DNA of 64,000 nucleotides from the NCBI RefSeq assembly GCF_045055655.1, contig NZ_JBANFI010000003.1, positions 124,001 through 188,000 of the forward strand. Direction: 5' to 3'. Positions 9,601 to 18,119 of the stretch are shown piece after piece; positions within the stretch are counted from its first letter, which is position 1; every line of letters begins with the position of its first letter. The notes below the pieces were generated by a model that saw only the letters and a list, made by a program, of their open reading frames with translations, was not told the origin of the DNA and ran no database searches. This stretch comes from Marinospirillum alkalitolerans (GTDB lineage: Bacteria > Pseudomonadota > Gammaproteobacteria > Pseudomonadales > Halomonadaceae). Position numbers and translations under genes: made by a program.

Positions 9601-10214
9601 TAGCGCCACCTTTAAAAAGCTACGCCGAGCTTCTGAGAACAACCCGACCTGCTGCTGGGATGCATGGCCGCCTGCAAGCCAGTGATACCCTTCTACTGGA
9701 AGATCAATTAACGGATTTGCGCATCAACGAACAGGGTGAACATCTGCGCTTGCTGATCCAGGCCAGCCGCCTTCACCAAGGCAAGAGCTGCAAGTGGCAT
9801 CAGCTGATTCGCCAGTGGCCTGCCCATCTGTTCGCACAACTCCAAGCCCCGACCCGCACCCGCATTTTAGGACCCGACACAGATCTCACGCTGGCACCCG
9901 TTCCGGCCCTCAAGGCCCAAGCTTGGCTCAAAGAACAGCTGCTGGCACTCCAACAAGGCATGACACAACTCCTGCCGCTCCCTTGCCAAACCGCTTTTGC
10001 TGCGCTAGAGGCCAGCACGCAACCGGCCACCGTCTATGAATCAGGTTATCGACGTCGGGGAGAAATCAGTGAACACCCAGCCTTTGTGCGCTTCTGGCCA
10101 GATTATGACGCCCTCCAGCAAGAAGAGGCCTTTTATACATTGGCTGAACGCCTCTACCAACCACTGATCCATGTCTTCCACTCAAGTCAGCAGGAGGCCG
10201 CTACCCATGACTGA
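6693..10214 (+). CDS. recC: Exodeoxyribonuclease V gamma subunit RecC
   Basis: An 1173-residue protein, close to the roughly 1120 residues of enterobacterial RecC. It is the scaffold subunit of RecBCD, the helicase-nuclease that processes double-strand breaks and recognises Chi; RecC splits the duplex and scans for Chi. The N-terminal QSNGIAQWLKMALA near residue 48 is a family hallmark, and a later MRAIPFQQIWLLGMNDGDYPR stretch (about residue 698) matches the conserved inactive-helicase and nuclease-like region. It is the first gene of a recC-recB-recD run; its stop overlaps recB by eight bases. The usual ptrA gene is absent between recC and recB, as in most non-enteric gammaproteobacteria. 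Confidence 0.95.
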   Translation: MPASLHPLEPGLMILQGNRLEDQRDLLTQWIQKHPLNPLENETFLVQSNGIAQWLKMALARDQGGCGIAAAMQVGLPGRFLWQAYRSIFAELPEISPFDKAPLTWRLYRLLGTLQADAEKLKPLQGFLSQDDDPRRLHQLAANLADLYDQYQVYRADWLEAWEANKDEHQPDWIIKPDGSKKELAPADAWQPLIWRYLCADIEADPRLGTGKWARTSRASIHQAVIEQCAHYTPDQRPEGLPRRVLVFGISSLPRQTLELLQAISPFTQLMIFAHNPCQHYWGDLVEGKALLRREYRRIQDRKIDASLNPEDLHLAGHPLLAAWGKQGRDYLHLLDEQDEPTRYQERVWKAVQKNIDLYRDPLEEKNCLLTQLQSDLLNLRSLQERQAQPSHIDPQTDTSLQFLIAHSPQREVEILHDQLLAEFEHNPNLPLREVLVMVPDIHVYAPHIQAVFGRYAAQGDQCDPRFLPFHIADQGQRGQNTLLIALEKILHLPSARLTVSELLDLLDTPALRARYDLAETDLPRLKEWIQGANIRWGLNAQQRADLDLPANEQNTWLFGLRRLLLGFAAGDSEAWMGIEPHDEVAGLEAALLGPLDQLLRDLHSTREMLKKRHTPKQWIDQLNQLIQTFFVDTSSADAWAFTNLDKQLDALDTHWQEGSLVKTCLPLEVVREALLSALDQPTLTQKFLGGAINFATLMPMRAIPFQQIWLLGMNDGDYPRSVHSADFDLMAQDYRPGDRSRREDDHYLFLEALLSAREKLVISWVGRNIRDNSLRPPSVLVGQLRDHLAAGWRLAGHDPQNTRSAGAALLNALTSEHPLQPFSRDYFKPDRDPRLFTYAHEWRQLYQSTESTLAEPPLTLWQPEAPITLQQLAAFLRHPVKTFYSQRLGVHWSHQQEVLQDDEAFALTGLDDWSVKDEVIQQVIHDLISQPHADLDSRLEHACQRLQARGRLAFPPFGVLQGEQLHQELAPPLKSYAELLRTTRPAAGMHGRLQASDTLLLEDQLTDLRINEQGEHLRLLIQASRLHQGKSCKWHQLIRQWPAHLFAQLQAPTRTRILGPDTDLTLAPVPALKAQAWLKEQLLALQQGMTQLLPLPCQTAFAALEASTQPATVYESGYRRRGEISEHPAFVRFWPDYDALQQEEAFYTLAERLYQPLIHVFHSSQQEAATHD

Positions 10215-13200
10215 ACAACTCAACCCGCTGAGCTTTCCCTTAAAGGGCAGCCGTTTGATCGAAGCCAGTGCAGGTACGGGCAAAACCTTCACTCTGGCCT
10301 TGCTGTATGTGCGCTTGGTGTTGGGTCATGGCACTCAAGAGACTGCGTTTCATCAGCCACTGACTCCCAGAGATATTCTGGTATTGACCTTCACCGATGC
10401 AGCCGCCGAAGAACTGCGTGATCGGATACGTTGTCGTCTGGTTGAAGCCGCAGATTACTTTTTACAAGCCGAGGCTGACAAATCAGAGCAGGACCCGCTG
10501 GAGCAGCTGCGCCGAGACTATCCAAAGGAGCAATGGAACCACTGCGCCTGGCAGCTTCAAGTGGCGGCACAAAGCATGGATGAAGCCCGCATTTCGACCA
10601 TCCATAGCTGGTGTCACCGTGTTTTGGTTGAGCAGGCTTTTGATACCCGTGGGCTGTTTAACCGCCAGCTGGTCACGGATATCCATGATCTGCTGGCCGA
10701 GGTCGTCAGAGACTACTGGCGCTGCCACTTTTATGCTTTAGATGCGGCTCAGGCAGCCACGCTGATTCAAGAAGCCTTTGCATCCCCAGAAGAGCTGCAC
10801 AGCGCCTTAAAGGGATTGCTGAGTATGGGCAGTCTAGGGCCGAGTTTCCAAGGCGAGCCACTCAAGGTAGACGACCTGCGAGCGCACCTTGCCGGAGCGC
10901 ATCACTATCAAACAGCCAAGGCCGCAGCGGATCTTGCCTTCCAGCAAGCCGAAGAAGAGCGCTTGGCTCTGGCGGCTCAAGTCAAGGCCCACTGGGCAGA
11001 GCATTGGGCTCAGATTAAAGCGCATCTTTTGGAGCTGCGCACCAGTCTGAATGGGCAACAGCACGACAGCACAACAGCAGAAAAATATCAGGCGCTGCTG
11101 GATCAGATTTATGCCTGGGCCATAGGCAATGCAGAAGCACCCAGTAAACTAAAAAACTATGCCGCAGGTGCTTTCAAATTTAAAAAAGGGGCAGACTGGC
11201 AGCAGGAAAAGCCTCTCGAAGCCTTTAAACGACTCAAAGAATACTTCGAACGTGCCACCCCAGCGCAGCCTGAGGTTGAGCAACCTGATCTCCCCCTGAA
11301 GGCGGCCATCTTGGCGCATGCTCGATCTTGGGTCGAAAAAACCTTTCAACAACGCATGCAGCAGCGCGCAGAAATGGGTTTTGATGATCTCTTACTGGAA
11401 CTGGATCGCGCCCTCGATCCAGCCATCGCACCTGAAGCGGCGGCACGCCTCGCTGAAAGCCTGAGAAGTCGCTTTTTGGTGGCCATGATTGATGAATTTC
11501 AGGACACAGATCCAATCCAGTACCGCATTTTTGATCGTATTTATGGCATCGCACAGAACCGACAGGATCAAGGACTCTTCATGATCGGCGATCCCAAGCA
11601 GGCGATTTATAGCTTTCGTGGGGCGGATATTCATACCTATTTGCAAGCACGAGCCGCGACTGCCGGTCGCCACTCCACTCTGAAGAAGAACTTTCGCTCA
11701 ACACAGGGGGTTGTCGAGGCCTGCAATACACTCTTCCAATACGCTGAGCATCACGAGCGTGCGGCTTTTCGCTTTCAGCAGGATGATCACAACCCCATTC
11801 CCTTTACCCCCGTTGAAGCCCAGGGACGGGAGGAGACCCTCTATCTACCTGGCTCAGGTTTAGAGGGCGTACATCCGCTCAATCTCTGGTATTTTCCTCC
11901 CGAAGAAGAGGATGACAAGGGCCGACCCAAGCCCTTAAGCATCAAGCGCCAACGACAATTGGCGGCTGAAGCAACCGCCAGCCAGATCGTCACATGGCTT
12001 GAAGCAGCAGCCCAAGGTCAAGCTGGCTTTGGCAAAGACGGGCAGGTGACCCAAGCTCTGCAAGCAGCGGATATCGCCATCCTGGTCCGAACCAGTATTG
12101 AAGCTCAAGCCATCCGCAAAGCACTACAAGCGCGCCAGGTCGCCAGCGTTTATTTGTCTGATCGTGAATCCGTTTTTTCTAGCCAAGAAGCCCAGGATTT
12201 TTTGCATTGGTTGCATGCCTGCGCCAATCCTCTGGACGAAGGGCGAGTCAAGGCGGCACTGGGCACCAATACACTGAACCTGCCACTGGCGCAGCTGGCT
12301 GTCTGGCAGGAGGATGAACTCGCTTGGGAGGCACAGCTGCACACCTTCCAGCAACTGCATTGGATCTGGCAGCGCCAGGGTCTTCTGGCGATGAGCTATC
12401 AACTGCTGCAGGCTTTTGATTTACCCGCTCGGCTGATCCAAAGCGCTGAAGGTGAGCGCAAACTGACCAATATCCTGCATCTCGCCGAATGGCTACAACA
12501 AGCCAGTCGTGAACTGGATGGGGAACAGGCTCTGATCCGTCATCTCGCCGAACACCTGGAAGCAGGCGATGAGCAACAACTGCTGCGCCTCGAAAGCGAT
12601 GCCGAACGCATCAAGGTGATTACCATCCATAAATCCAAGGGGTTGGAATATCCACTGGTGCTGCTGCCTTTTATCGCCAGCTGGAAAGAAATCGATGGTC
12701 ATACGCCACAAGTCCCTTGGTTACGAGAAGAAGGGCGCTATCAGGAAATTTCCGGTCAGAAGTGCTTCCCCAAGGCCTGGAACACAGCCAATGATGAGCG
12801 TATCAGTGAAGACATGCGTCTGCTCTATGTTGCCCTCACCCGTGCACGCCATGCGCTCTGGCTCGGTGTCGCCGCCTTACAGGGGGGTGCAGCCAAGAAA
12901 CCTCAGGTCGAGCGTTCAGCTTGGGGCTATCTGCTCAATGGCGGGCAGCCAGTCGCAACAACCGAGGACTATGAGGCACAACTGCAGGAACTGGCCCAGC
13001 AATCAACGCACTTTCATCTGCAAAATGCCCCCCTGCCCCAAACACGCCCCCTGTCTATCCAGCAGCAGGAAGAGTTAGAAGAGGCGCGGCCCTCACCTCA
13101 GCTGCCCCATCTCTATCAGTGGTGGATTGCCAGCTATTCAGCGATTCAATTTCAATCTATGGCAACCCAGGCAAGCACGGCCAGATCACCCGAAGAAAAC

Positions 13201-14160
13201 CTTCAGATCCAGCAGGACAAGGATTCAGCAACCTCCAAAGAAGAGCAGCACAATGAAGAGGATCAACTCAACCAGGAAGAGCAGGGGCACACCACCGCTT
13301 TTTTAGATCCTACGAACGCCCAGCAGGGGCAGCTGAATGCTCAAAACGTCCTGCACCATTTTCCGGCGGGTGCCACCTGGGGCACCTTCTTGCATGGCCT
13401 GCTGGAGTGGGCGGCGGTGCAGCAGTACATAGAGACACCAGGCAAGAGCATCCAAGGCTTTGCCGCCCTGGTCGAGGACAACACTGCCAGCCGCGAAAAG
13501 TTCGGTGCTTTTTGTACCCGACGTCGTATTCAGCCTAGGTTTATTGAACCCCTGTGGCAGTGGTTGATCCACTTTGTACACACGCCTTGGACACTCAAAG
13601 CACTGGGATCAGACATCCCTGACTTGGCTTTAAAAGACTTAAAGCCAACGCAAATCTCGGTCGAAATGGAGTTTATGCTGGAAAGTCACTGGGTCAAGAC
13701 CAGCAGTCTGGATCAAGCTGTGCGCGCCCAGACACTGCATCAACTAGAGCGACCGCCTGCTCAAAGCCACCTGCTCAATGGTTTGCTCAAAGGCTTTATT
13801 GATCTGGTTGCTGAGCATCAGGGGCGTTACTTCGTGATTGACTGGAAATCCAACCGCCTTGGATTTCAGGATGCAGCCTACACCCAAGAGGCCATGCTGA
13901 ACACAATCCTCTCGCACCGTTATGACTTGCAATATGTGCTTTATCTGGTGGCCCTGCATCGCCTGCTCAAAGCCCGCCTGCCTGATTACGATTATGACCA
14001 GCATGTGGGCGGGGCGATCTATGTGTTCTTGCGTGGGACTGATCACCAGCCAACTCAGGGACTATTTTGCGATAAACCACCCAAAGCACTGATTGAACAA
14101 CTGGATGCGATGTTGAAAAAAACAGATCACCCCCAGGCAGAACAAGGAGCACAAGCATGA
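10207..14160 (+). CDS. recB: Exodeoxyribonuclease V beta subunit RecB
   Basis: A 1317-residue UvrD-like 3'-5' helicase with a C-terminal nuclease. Walker A is ASAGTGKTF near residue 22, the DEFQDTDPIQY box is near residue 430, and DPKQAIYSFRGADIHTY follows near 460. The nuclease site is VIDWKSNRLG near residue 1215, with the aspartate and lysine of the RecB family. ATG 10207 is chosen over the upstream in-frame ATG 10171 because AGGAGG sits at 10192-10197, nine bases before it. It therefore overlaps the recC stop by eight bases and recD by four, so expression is coupled. Residues about 983-1050, between the helicase and nuclease domains, form an unusually Gln/Glu-rich linker of low complexity. 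Confidence 0.95.
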   Translation: MTEQLNPLSFPLKGSRLIEASAGTGKTFTLALLYVRLVLGHGTQETAFHQPLTPRDILVLTFTDAAAEELRDRIRCRLVEAADYFLQAEADKSEQDPLEQLRRDYPKEQWNHCAWQLQVAAQSMDEARISTIHSWCHRVLVEQAFDTRGLFNRQLVTDIHDLLAEVVRDYWRCHFYALDAAQAATLIQEAFASPEELHSALKGLLSMGSLGPSFQGEPLKVDDLRAHLAGAHHYQTAKAAADLAFQQAEEERLALAAQVKAHWAEHWAQIKAHLLELRTSLNGQQHDSTTAEKYQALLDQIYAWAIGNAEAPSKLKNYAAGAFKFKKGADWQQEKPLEAFKRLKEYFERATPAQPEVEQPDLPLKAAILAHARSWVEKTFQQRMQQRAEMGFDDLLLELDRALDPAIAPEAAARLAESLRSRFLVAMIDEFQDTDPIQYRIFDRIYGIAQNRQDQGLFMIGDPKQAIYSFRGADIHTYLQARAATAGRHSTLKKNFRSTQGVVEACNTLFQYAEHHERAAFRFQQDDHNPIPFTPVEAQGREETLYLPGSGLEGVHPLNLWYFPPEEEDDKGRPKPLSIKRQRQLAAEATASQIVTWLEAAAQGQAGFGKDGQVTQALQAADIAILVRTSIEAQAIRKALQARQVASVYLSDRESVFSSQEAQDFLHWLHACANPLDEGRVKAALGTNTLNLPLAQLAVWQEDELAWEAQLHTFQQLHWIWQRQGLLAMSYQLLQAFDLPARLIQSAEGERKLTNILHLAEWLQQASRELDGEQALIRHLAEHLEAGDEQQLLRLESDAERIKVITIHKSKGLEYPLVLLPFIASWKEIDGHTPQVPWLREEGRYQEISGQKCFPKAWNTANDERISEDMRLLYVALTRARHALWLGVAALQGGAAKKPQVERSAWGYLLNGGQPVATTEDYEAQLQELAQQSTHFHLQNAPLPQTRPLSIQQQEELEEARPSPQLPHLYQWWIASYSAIQFQSMATQASTARSPEENLQIQQDKDSATSKEEQHNEEDQLNQEEQGHTTAFLDPTNAQQGQLNAQNVLHHFPAGATWGTFLHGLLEWAAVQQYIETPGKSIQGFAALVEDNTASREKFGAFCTRRRIQPRFIEPLWQWLIHFVHTPWTLKALGSDIPDLALKDLKPTQISVEMEFMLESHWVKTSSLDQAVRAQTLHQLERPPAQSHLLNGLLKGFIDLVAEHQGRYFVIDWKSNRLGFQDAAYTQEAMLNTILSHRYDLQYVLYLVALHRLLKARLPDYDYDQHVGGAIYVFLRGTDHQPTQGLFCDKPPKALIEQLDAMLKKTDHPQAEQGAQA

Positions 14161-16142
14161 GCCAGCTGGACGAGCGACTGATTCACTGGATTGAAGCCGG
14201 TGCCCTGCGCCCTTTGGATCTGGCCTTGATGCGCTTTATTCAAGAACAATGCCCCGAGGCAAGCGCTCCCTTGTTGCTGGCCACTGCCCTAGTCAGTGAA
14301 GCCAATGGGCGCGGGCATGTCTGCTTGGATCTTCAAGCCCTGCTGGAGCAGCCAGAACAACAGCTTGCCAAGAATGAGCGTGACCAACCTCTCCCGCTTC
14401 AAGCAACAAGCACAGATCCCGGACAAGAACTGGCTGAGCTGTTGCAAGGCTGGACCCTGACAAGCTGGGTGCAGGCCTTATTAGCCAGTGAAGCTGTCAG
14501 CGATGAGCGTGATCAACCCGCGCCGCGTGCTGGTTCGACGCCCTTGGTCCTAGCAGGCTCTGCAACTCAACCTCTGCTTTATCTCAGGCGTTATTGGCTC
14601 TATGAGCGTCAGATTCAGGCCTATCTGGATCAGCAACTACAAAATACCCGCCCCCTTGCAGAAGCAAGGATCACACCCCTGCTGGATGCACTCTTCCCTG
14701 AAGCGCCACCCACAGCCATTGACTACCAGAAAAAAGCTTGCGCACAGGCGGCGCAATCCTCTTTTGCCATCATCACGGGTGGGCCAGGCACAGGAAAAAC
14801 CACCACCGTGGTACGACTACTGGCACTACTGCAAGGCTTACAGCAGCAAGCCGGTTTGCCACCACTGAGCATTCGTCTGGCAGCGCCCACCGGCAAGGCG
14901 GCGGCGCGTTTGAGTGAATCTCTGGCTGGCAGCTTGCAAAAGATCGCCCTGCCTGAAACATTACAGGCTTGCCGCGACCATATCCCAACCGAAGTCACCA
15001 CCTTGCACCGCCTGCTTGGCAGCCAAGCCGGAACACGGCATTTTCGTCATCATGCTGCCAACCCCCTACCGGCTGATCTGGTGATTATCGATGAAGCCTC
15101 GATGGTGGATGTAGAGATGCTGGCCAAGCTGATGCTGGCACTCACACCTCAGACACGTCTGATTCTTCTTGGGGATAAAGACCAGCTGGCCTCAGTGGAA
15201 GCCGGATCAGTGCTGGGAGATCTGTGTCGCTCAGCCGATGCCAACCAATACACCAGCCTGCTTGAGCACAGCTATCGTTTTAACGACTATCCAGGCATTG
15301 GCGCGCTGGCACAGGCGGTGAACTCAGGTCAGGCCAGCGTGAAAGAGATCAAAGCCATTTTTGAGCGTTATCAACGCCAAGATGAAAGCCCATTCACTCG
15401 TGAGCACAATCTCCGGCTGATGCAGCTGACCCGCTCTAGGCCACCAGCGAATTCAGATCAGGATGCGCTGAAAAAACTGCTCCGCCAGGGCTATAAAGCC
15501 TATCTACAAGTCATCAGAAACGAGCAGCCAGCGAGCCACGCGGATGGAGAAGTCAACCGCGAAGCGCTGGATGTCTGGGCACAGCAGGTTTTTGCAGCAC
15601 ATCGTCAGTTTCAATTGCTCACCGCCGTGCGACGTGGCCCTTGGGGCGTGGAGGCGATGAACGAGCTCGCCACGGCCACCCTCAAAGATTTACTGGAGGG
15701 TTCAGACAACCTCTGGTATTCAGGCCGTCCAGTGCTGGTCACACGCAATGACTACAGCCTAAAACTGATGAATGGCGATATCGGCATCTGCCTAGAATGG
15801 CCGCAAGCCACTAAAAATCCTGGGCGTCGCTTGCTACGCGTTGCCTTTCCGGATGGTCAGGGAGGGATTCGCTGGGTCCTGCCTAGTCGTTTACAGGGCG
15901 TGGAAACCGTCTTTGCCATGACAGTGCACAAATCTCAAGGCTCGGAATTCACGCACACAGCACTTGTGTTACCCGACCAGCCCAGCCCTGTACTGACCAA
16001 GGAATTGCTCTACACAGGCATCACCCGCTCCAGTCAAGCCTTCACGCTGGTTTTCAGCGAGGAACGGGTCTTGCAATCCACCCTCAGCAATCAGGTACAG
16101 CGCGCGAGCGGATTAATGACAGCCACTGGCACTGGCGGATAG
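14157..16142 (+). CDS. recD: Exodeoxyribonuclease V alpha subunit RecD
   Basis: A 661-residue superfamily 1B 5'-3' helicase, the fast motor of RecBCD. The N-terminal region that contacts RecC is followed by Walker A GGPGTGKTTTVVRLL near residue 208 and IDEASMVDVEM (motif II) near residue 312. Motif VI-like VHKSQGSEF comes at about 590 and LLYTGITRSSQ at about 617. The start ATGA overlaps the recB stop. The presence of RecD and the linker-bearing RecB argues for a complete three-subunit enzyme, not the AddAB type. The downstream tRNA gene is on the opposite strand, only 32 bases from the stop. Confidence 0.95.
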   Translation: MSQLDERLIHWIEAGALRPLDLALMRFIQEQCPEASAPLLLATALVSEANGRGHVCLDLQALLEQPEQQLAKNERDQPLPLQATSTDPGQELAELLQGWTLTSWVQALLASEAVSDERDQPAPRAGSTPLVLAGSATQPLLYLRRYWLYERQIQAYLDQQLQNTRPLAEARITPLLDALFPEAPPTAIDYQKKACAQAAQSSFAIITGGPGTGKTTTVVRLLALLQGLQQQAGLPPLSIRLAAPTGKAAARLSESLAGSLQKIALPETLQACRDHIPTEVTTLHRLLGSQAGTRHFRHHAANPLPADLVIIDEASMVDVEMLAKLMLALTPQTRLILLGDKDQLASVEAGSVLGDLCRSADANQYTSLLEHSYRFNDYPGIGALAQAVNSGQASVKEIKAIFERYQRQDESPFTREHNLRLMQLTRSRPPANSDQDALKKLLRQGYKAYLQVIRNEQPASHADGEVNREALDVWAQQVFAAHRQFQLLTAVRRGPWGVEAMNELATATLKDLLEGSDNLWYSGRPVLVTRNDYSLKLMNGDIGICLEWPQATKNPGRRLLRVAFPDGQGGIRWVLPSRLQGVETVFAMTVHKSQGSEFTHTALVLPDQPSPVLTKELLYTGITRSSQAFTLVFSEERVLQSTLSNQVQRASGLMTATGTGG

Positions 16143-16174
16143 GTGGTAGAGAGTGAACAATGCAGAAAATTTAT

Positions 16175-16251
16175 TGGCGTCCCCGACAGGATTCGAACCT
16201 GTGACCTTCCCCTTAGGAGGGGGACGCTCTATCCAGCTGAGCTACGGAGAC
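16175..16251 (-). tRNA. tRNA-Arg, anticodon CCU
   Basis: Read on the minus strand, the 77-nt sequence folds into a standard cloverleaf. Acceptor GTCTCCG pairs with CGGGGAC with one G-U pair, and the 3' CCA is encoded. The D arm contains AGCTCAGCTGGATAGAGC, and the T arm contains GGTTCGAATCC. The anticodon stem TCCCC/GGGGA closes loop CTCCTAA, which gives anticodon CCU, reading the rare AGG codon. It stands alone between recD and the flagellar genes. The plus-strand open frame across it is a well-known artefact. Confidence 0.96.
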
Positions 16252-16329
16252 AAAACAGAAGGGCGAGCATTATAACCACTTGCTCGATCAGCGACAACGC
16301 GGCCTCTTTTCTCGTGCTGCGATCAGGCT

Positions 16330-17040
16330 CTAAAGGCCAAGTCGTCGCTGCTCGCGTTGCAAAAAGATGACAAAACGATCGATCTCAGCCTGAGTGCTGC
16401 CATCCACATGAATAAAACGGAAACCGCACAGCGTTCTCTGTTTTTTATCATCATAGCGTGCATGACGGGCTTCCACGGCAACCGTGACTTTTTTCTCAAA
16501 GGCCTGTAGATCGAGTGTTAATTCTTCAAAAACTTCTCGTTTTTGAAAGGGGGGCGTCACCAAATAAGAAAAAAGCAGCTGGCAGCCTGTATGAGATAAA
16601 TCAACCAATTGAGCGATTAAAGGGGCCTTGCGCTCATAAGCCAATAAGTCAGCTTTAATTTCATAAGAGAGCGGAATACGCACACGAAAGGCATCTCGTT
16701 TTTGGTTGTGAATCAACTGCCGCGGGAAGGCCACGACATACACTGGGCCATCAGCCAGCTCAACCACCTCTTTAACCTGACAGCCACTAAAGAAGATAGA
16801 CACTCCTTGATCTACAGCACGAACAGTAAAAGGCTCACCTGATTCGGCTGCTTTTTGTCCAGCAAGCAGGCTCGGCTGATCAAGATAAAACTCTTCTTTT
16901 TCACGGTCGACACCCAGCACTAGGCTCGCATGATCTTGACCGCTGGTGGCAAAATGCAAAGTCAGCGGACTGCGGTGCCTTTCTAGACTGCTGAGTAAGC
17001 TGGCGATCTCAGCTGGGCGATTCAGAAGATGCTCATCCAT
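16330..17040 (-). CDS. PilZ-domain flagellar brake protein, YcgR-like
   Basis: A 236-residue protein expected to bind cyclic di-GMP and slow or steer the flagellar motor. The N-terminal half is a YcgR-type beta domain. The PilZ half begins at about residue 115 with the RDAFR arginine motif (RxxxR), followed near residue 148 by DLSHTG, the D/NxSxxG motif; both are needed for c-di-GMP binding and both are intact. It starts five bases after the flgN stop and is very likely cotranscribed with it. The GGDEF/EAL protein at 43422 is one possible source or sink of its ligand. Position next to flgN and flgM matches FlgZ/YcgR genes of Pseudomonas-like organisms. Confidence 0.87.
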   Translation of the reverse strand: MDEHLLNRPAEIASLLSSLERHRSPLTLHFATSGQDHASLVLGVDREKEEFYLDQPSLLAGQKAAESGEPFTVRAVDQGVSIFFSGCQVKEVVELADGPVYVVAFPRQLIHNQKRDAFRVRIPLSYEIKADLLAYERKAPLIAQLVDLSHTGCQLLFSYLVTPPFQKREVFEELTLDLQAFEKKVTVAVEARHARYDDKKQRTLCGFRFIHVDGSTQAEIDRFVIFLQREQRRLGL

Positions 17041-17045
17041 CGTGA

Positions 17046-17534
17046 TTAGGCCTGACCTAGGTGGCGAGGAATCGATAAATCACCTGCACCGCCTGCTGGG
17101 TTATACACTCTGACTTGACCTTGGCTGGCTTTGACGGCTTTAAAAAGCAGATCAAAATGACGCAAGCCACGCTGAATCAAACGCGCGCTCAGCTGATTGG
17201 CCTCCTGCACTTGAGATAAAAGCTGAACCAGTTGGGTCCAGCCTTGGCTCAAGGCCTTAGCAATCCGCTCATCCTGCTGTGCAAAAAAAGCATCCAGTCC
17301 AGCTTGATCTGGTGTCAAACCTTGCGCTTCTAAAAAAGCCTGACGCGCTTGCACGTCTTGCTCTACCTGCTGCAACAAGGCCTGCTTTTTTTCTGTCAAG
17401 GCATCCAGGCCATCACCTTGCTTTTCAGCTTGCTGCAACCATTGATGCTCCTCCAATAGAAGGGCATGGAGCTGCTGTAGGTGCTGGATGGCCTCAATTA
17501 ATAGGGGCTTAAACTCTTGAGCTGCTGCGGACAT
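17046..17534 (-). CDS. flgN: Flagellar export chaperone FlgN
   Basis: A 162-residue, mostly helical protein rich in Gln, Glu and Leu, of the size and composition of FlgN, which keeps the hook-filament junction proteins FlgK and FlgL soluble for type III export. Long heptad stretches at residues 8-65 and 85-135 predict the helical hairpin of the family. The start ATG has GAGG about nine bases upstream. It lies 154 bases downstream of flgM in the order typical for gammaproteobacteria, but a terminator lies between them. FlgN sequences diverge strongly, so the assignment relies on both length and context. Confidence 0.8.
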   Translation of the reverse strand: MSAAAQEFKPLLIEAIQHLQQLHALLLEEHQWLQQAEKQGDGLDALTEKKQALLQQVEQDVQARQAFLEAQGLTPDQAGLDAFFAQQDERIAKALSQGWTQLVQLLSQVQEANQLSARLIQRGLRHFDLLFKAVKASQGQVRVYNPAGGAGDLSIPRHLGQA

Positions 17535-17611
17535 CTTGTGTGCCTCATCGTGAACCAGTTTTTGCCAGTGTAGCGGATTCAGCGATCAAACCAAACCTCT
17601 GTGGAGGGCAT

Positions 17612-17642
17612 AAAAAAACCCAAGACTTTTCAGCCTTGGGTT
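17612..17642 (-). terminator. Terminator between flgM and flgN
   Basis: On the minus strand AACCCAAG and CTTGGGTT (17635-17642 and 17617-17624) form an 8-bp stem with a 10-nt loop, followed by a run of T (the A run at 17612-17616). It would end or partly attenuate flgM transcripts before flgN. Confidence 0.8.
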
Positions 17643-17688
17643 GATCCTGCTCATCCTAAGGCAAGCAGAACAGAGAGAATCAATTGAT

Positions 17689-17979
17689 CTAGAAATCGGC
17701 TTCAAAGCGTAACAAACGCGCTGCAACCTGCTGTGCATCGACCTGATAGCGACCGTCTTCGATCTGCTGCTTCAGAGCCGCCACTTTATTTTCATCAAAA
17801 CGCTCAGTATGATCAGCCGCTAGCATACGCTGCGCCTGACTACTCAGCTCAACACGATCCTGTGCATGATCCGCGGGTTGAGCGGCAGGCTGGCTACTGC
17901 TGCTCTTAGTGGTCACTTGCTCACCACCACGAACCCTTGGGCTGAGATGATTCCCTACTCCATTGAGTTCGATAGCCAT
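17689..17979 (-). CDS. flgM: Anti-sigma-28 factor FlgM
   Basis: A 96-residue protein that binds FliA (sigma-28) and is exported through the finished hook to release late flagellar genes. The start MAIELNGVGN matches the family opening, the central part is disordered and Ser/Ala/Gln-rich, and the C-terminal sigma-binding helices contain DRVELSSQAQRM and then KVAALKQQIEDGRYQVDA. ATG 17979 is preferred over the ATG 15 bases upstream because GGGA lies nine bases before it and the protein then begins like other FlgM. A near-consensus sigma-28 promoter lies upstream, giving the usual feedback loop. Confidence 0.92.
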   Translation of the reverse strand: MAIELNGVGNHLSPRVRGGEQVTTKSSSSQPAAQPADHAQDRVELSSQAQRMLAADHTERFDENKVAALKQQIEDGRYQVDAQQVAARLLRFEADF

Positions 17980-18021
17980 AGTCTGGTTTCCCATAGGTTA
18001 ATGTATTGACTTATGTTCAGC

Positions 18022-18048
18022 TTTTCGGCCTCAGTCTACAAAACTTTA
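18022..18048 (-). promoter_or_regulatory. Sigma-28 (FliA) promoter of flgM
   Basis: On the minus strand TAAAGTTT (18041-18048), an 11-base spacer and GCCGAAAA (18022-18029) match the FliA consensus TAAAGTTT-N11-GCCGATAA at all but one position. It lies about 40 bases before the flgM start, so FlgM is made under control of the sigma factor it inhibits. Confidence 0.85.
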
Positions 18049-18119
18049 ATTTTTTTTGACCTTTTTATCTGAGTCTTTTGCTGGGTCTTCTGCAAGCCGT
18101 GTAGCCCATTTCTGTCAGC

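Noticed and set aside
16143..16370. Plus-strand 75-codon open frame containing GVPDRIRTCDLPLRRGTLYPAELR
   Set aside because: It is the reverse complement of the tRNA-Arg gene at 16175-16251; this translated string is a well-known annotation artefact.
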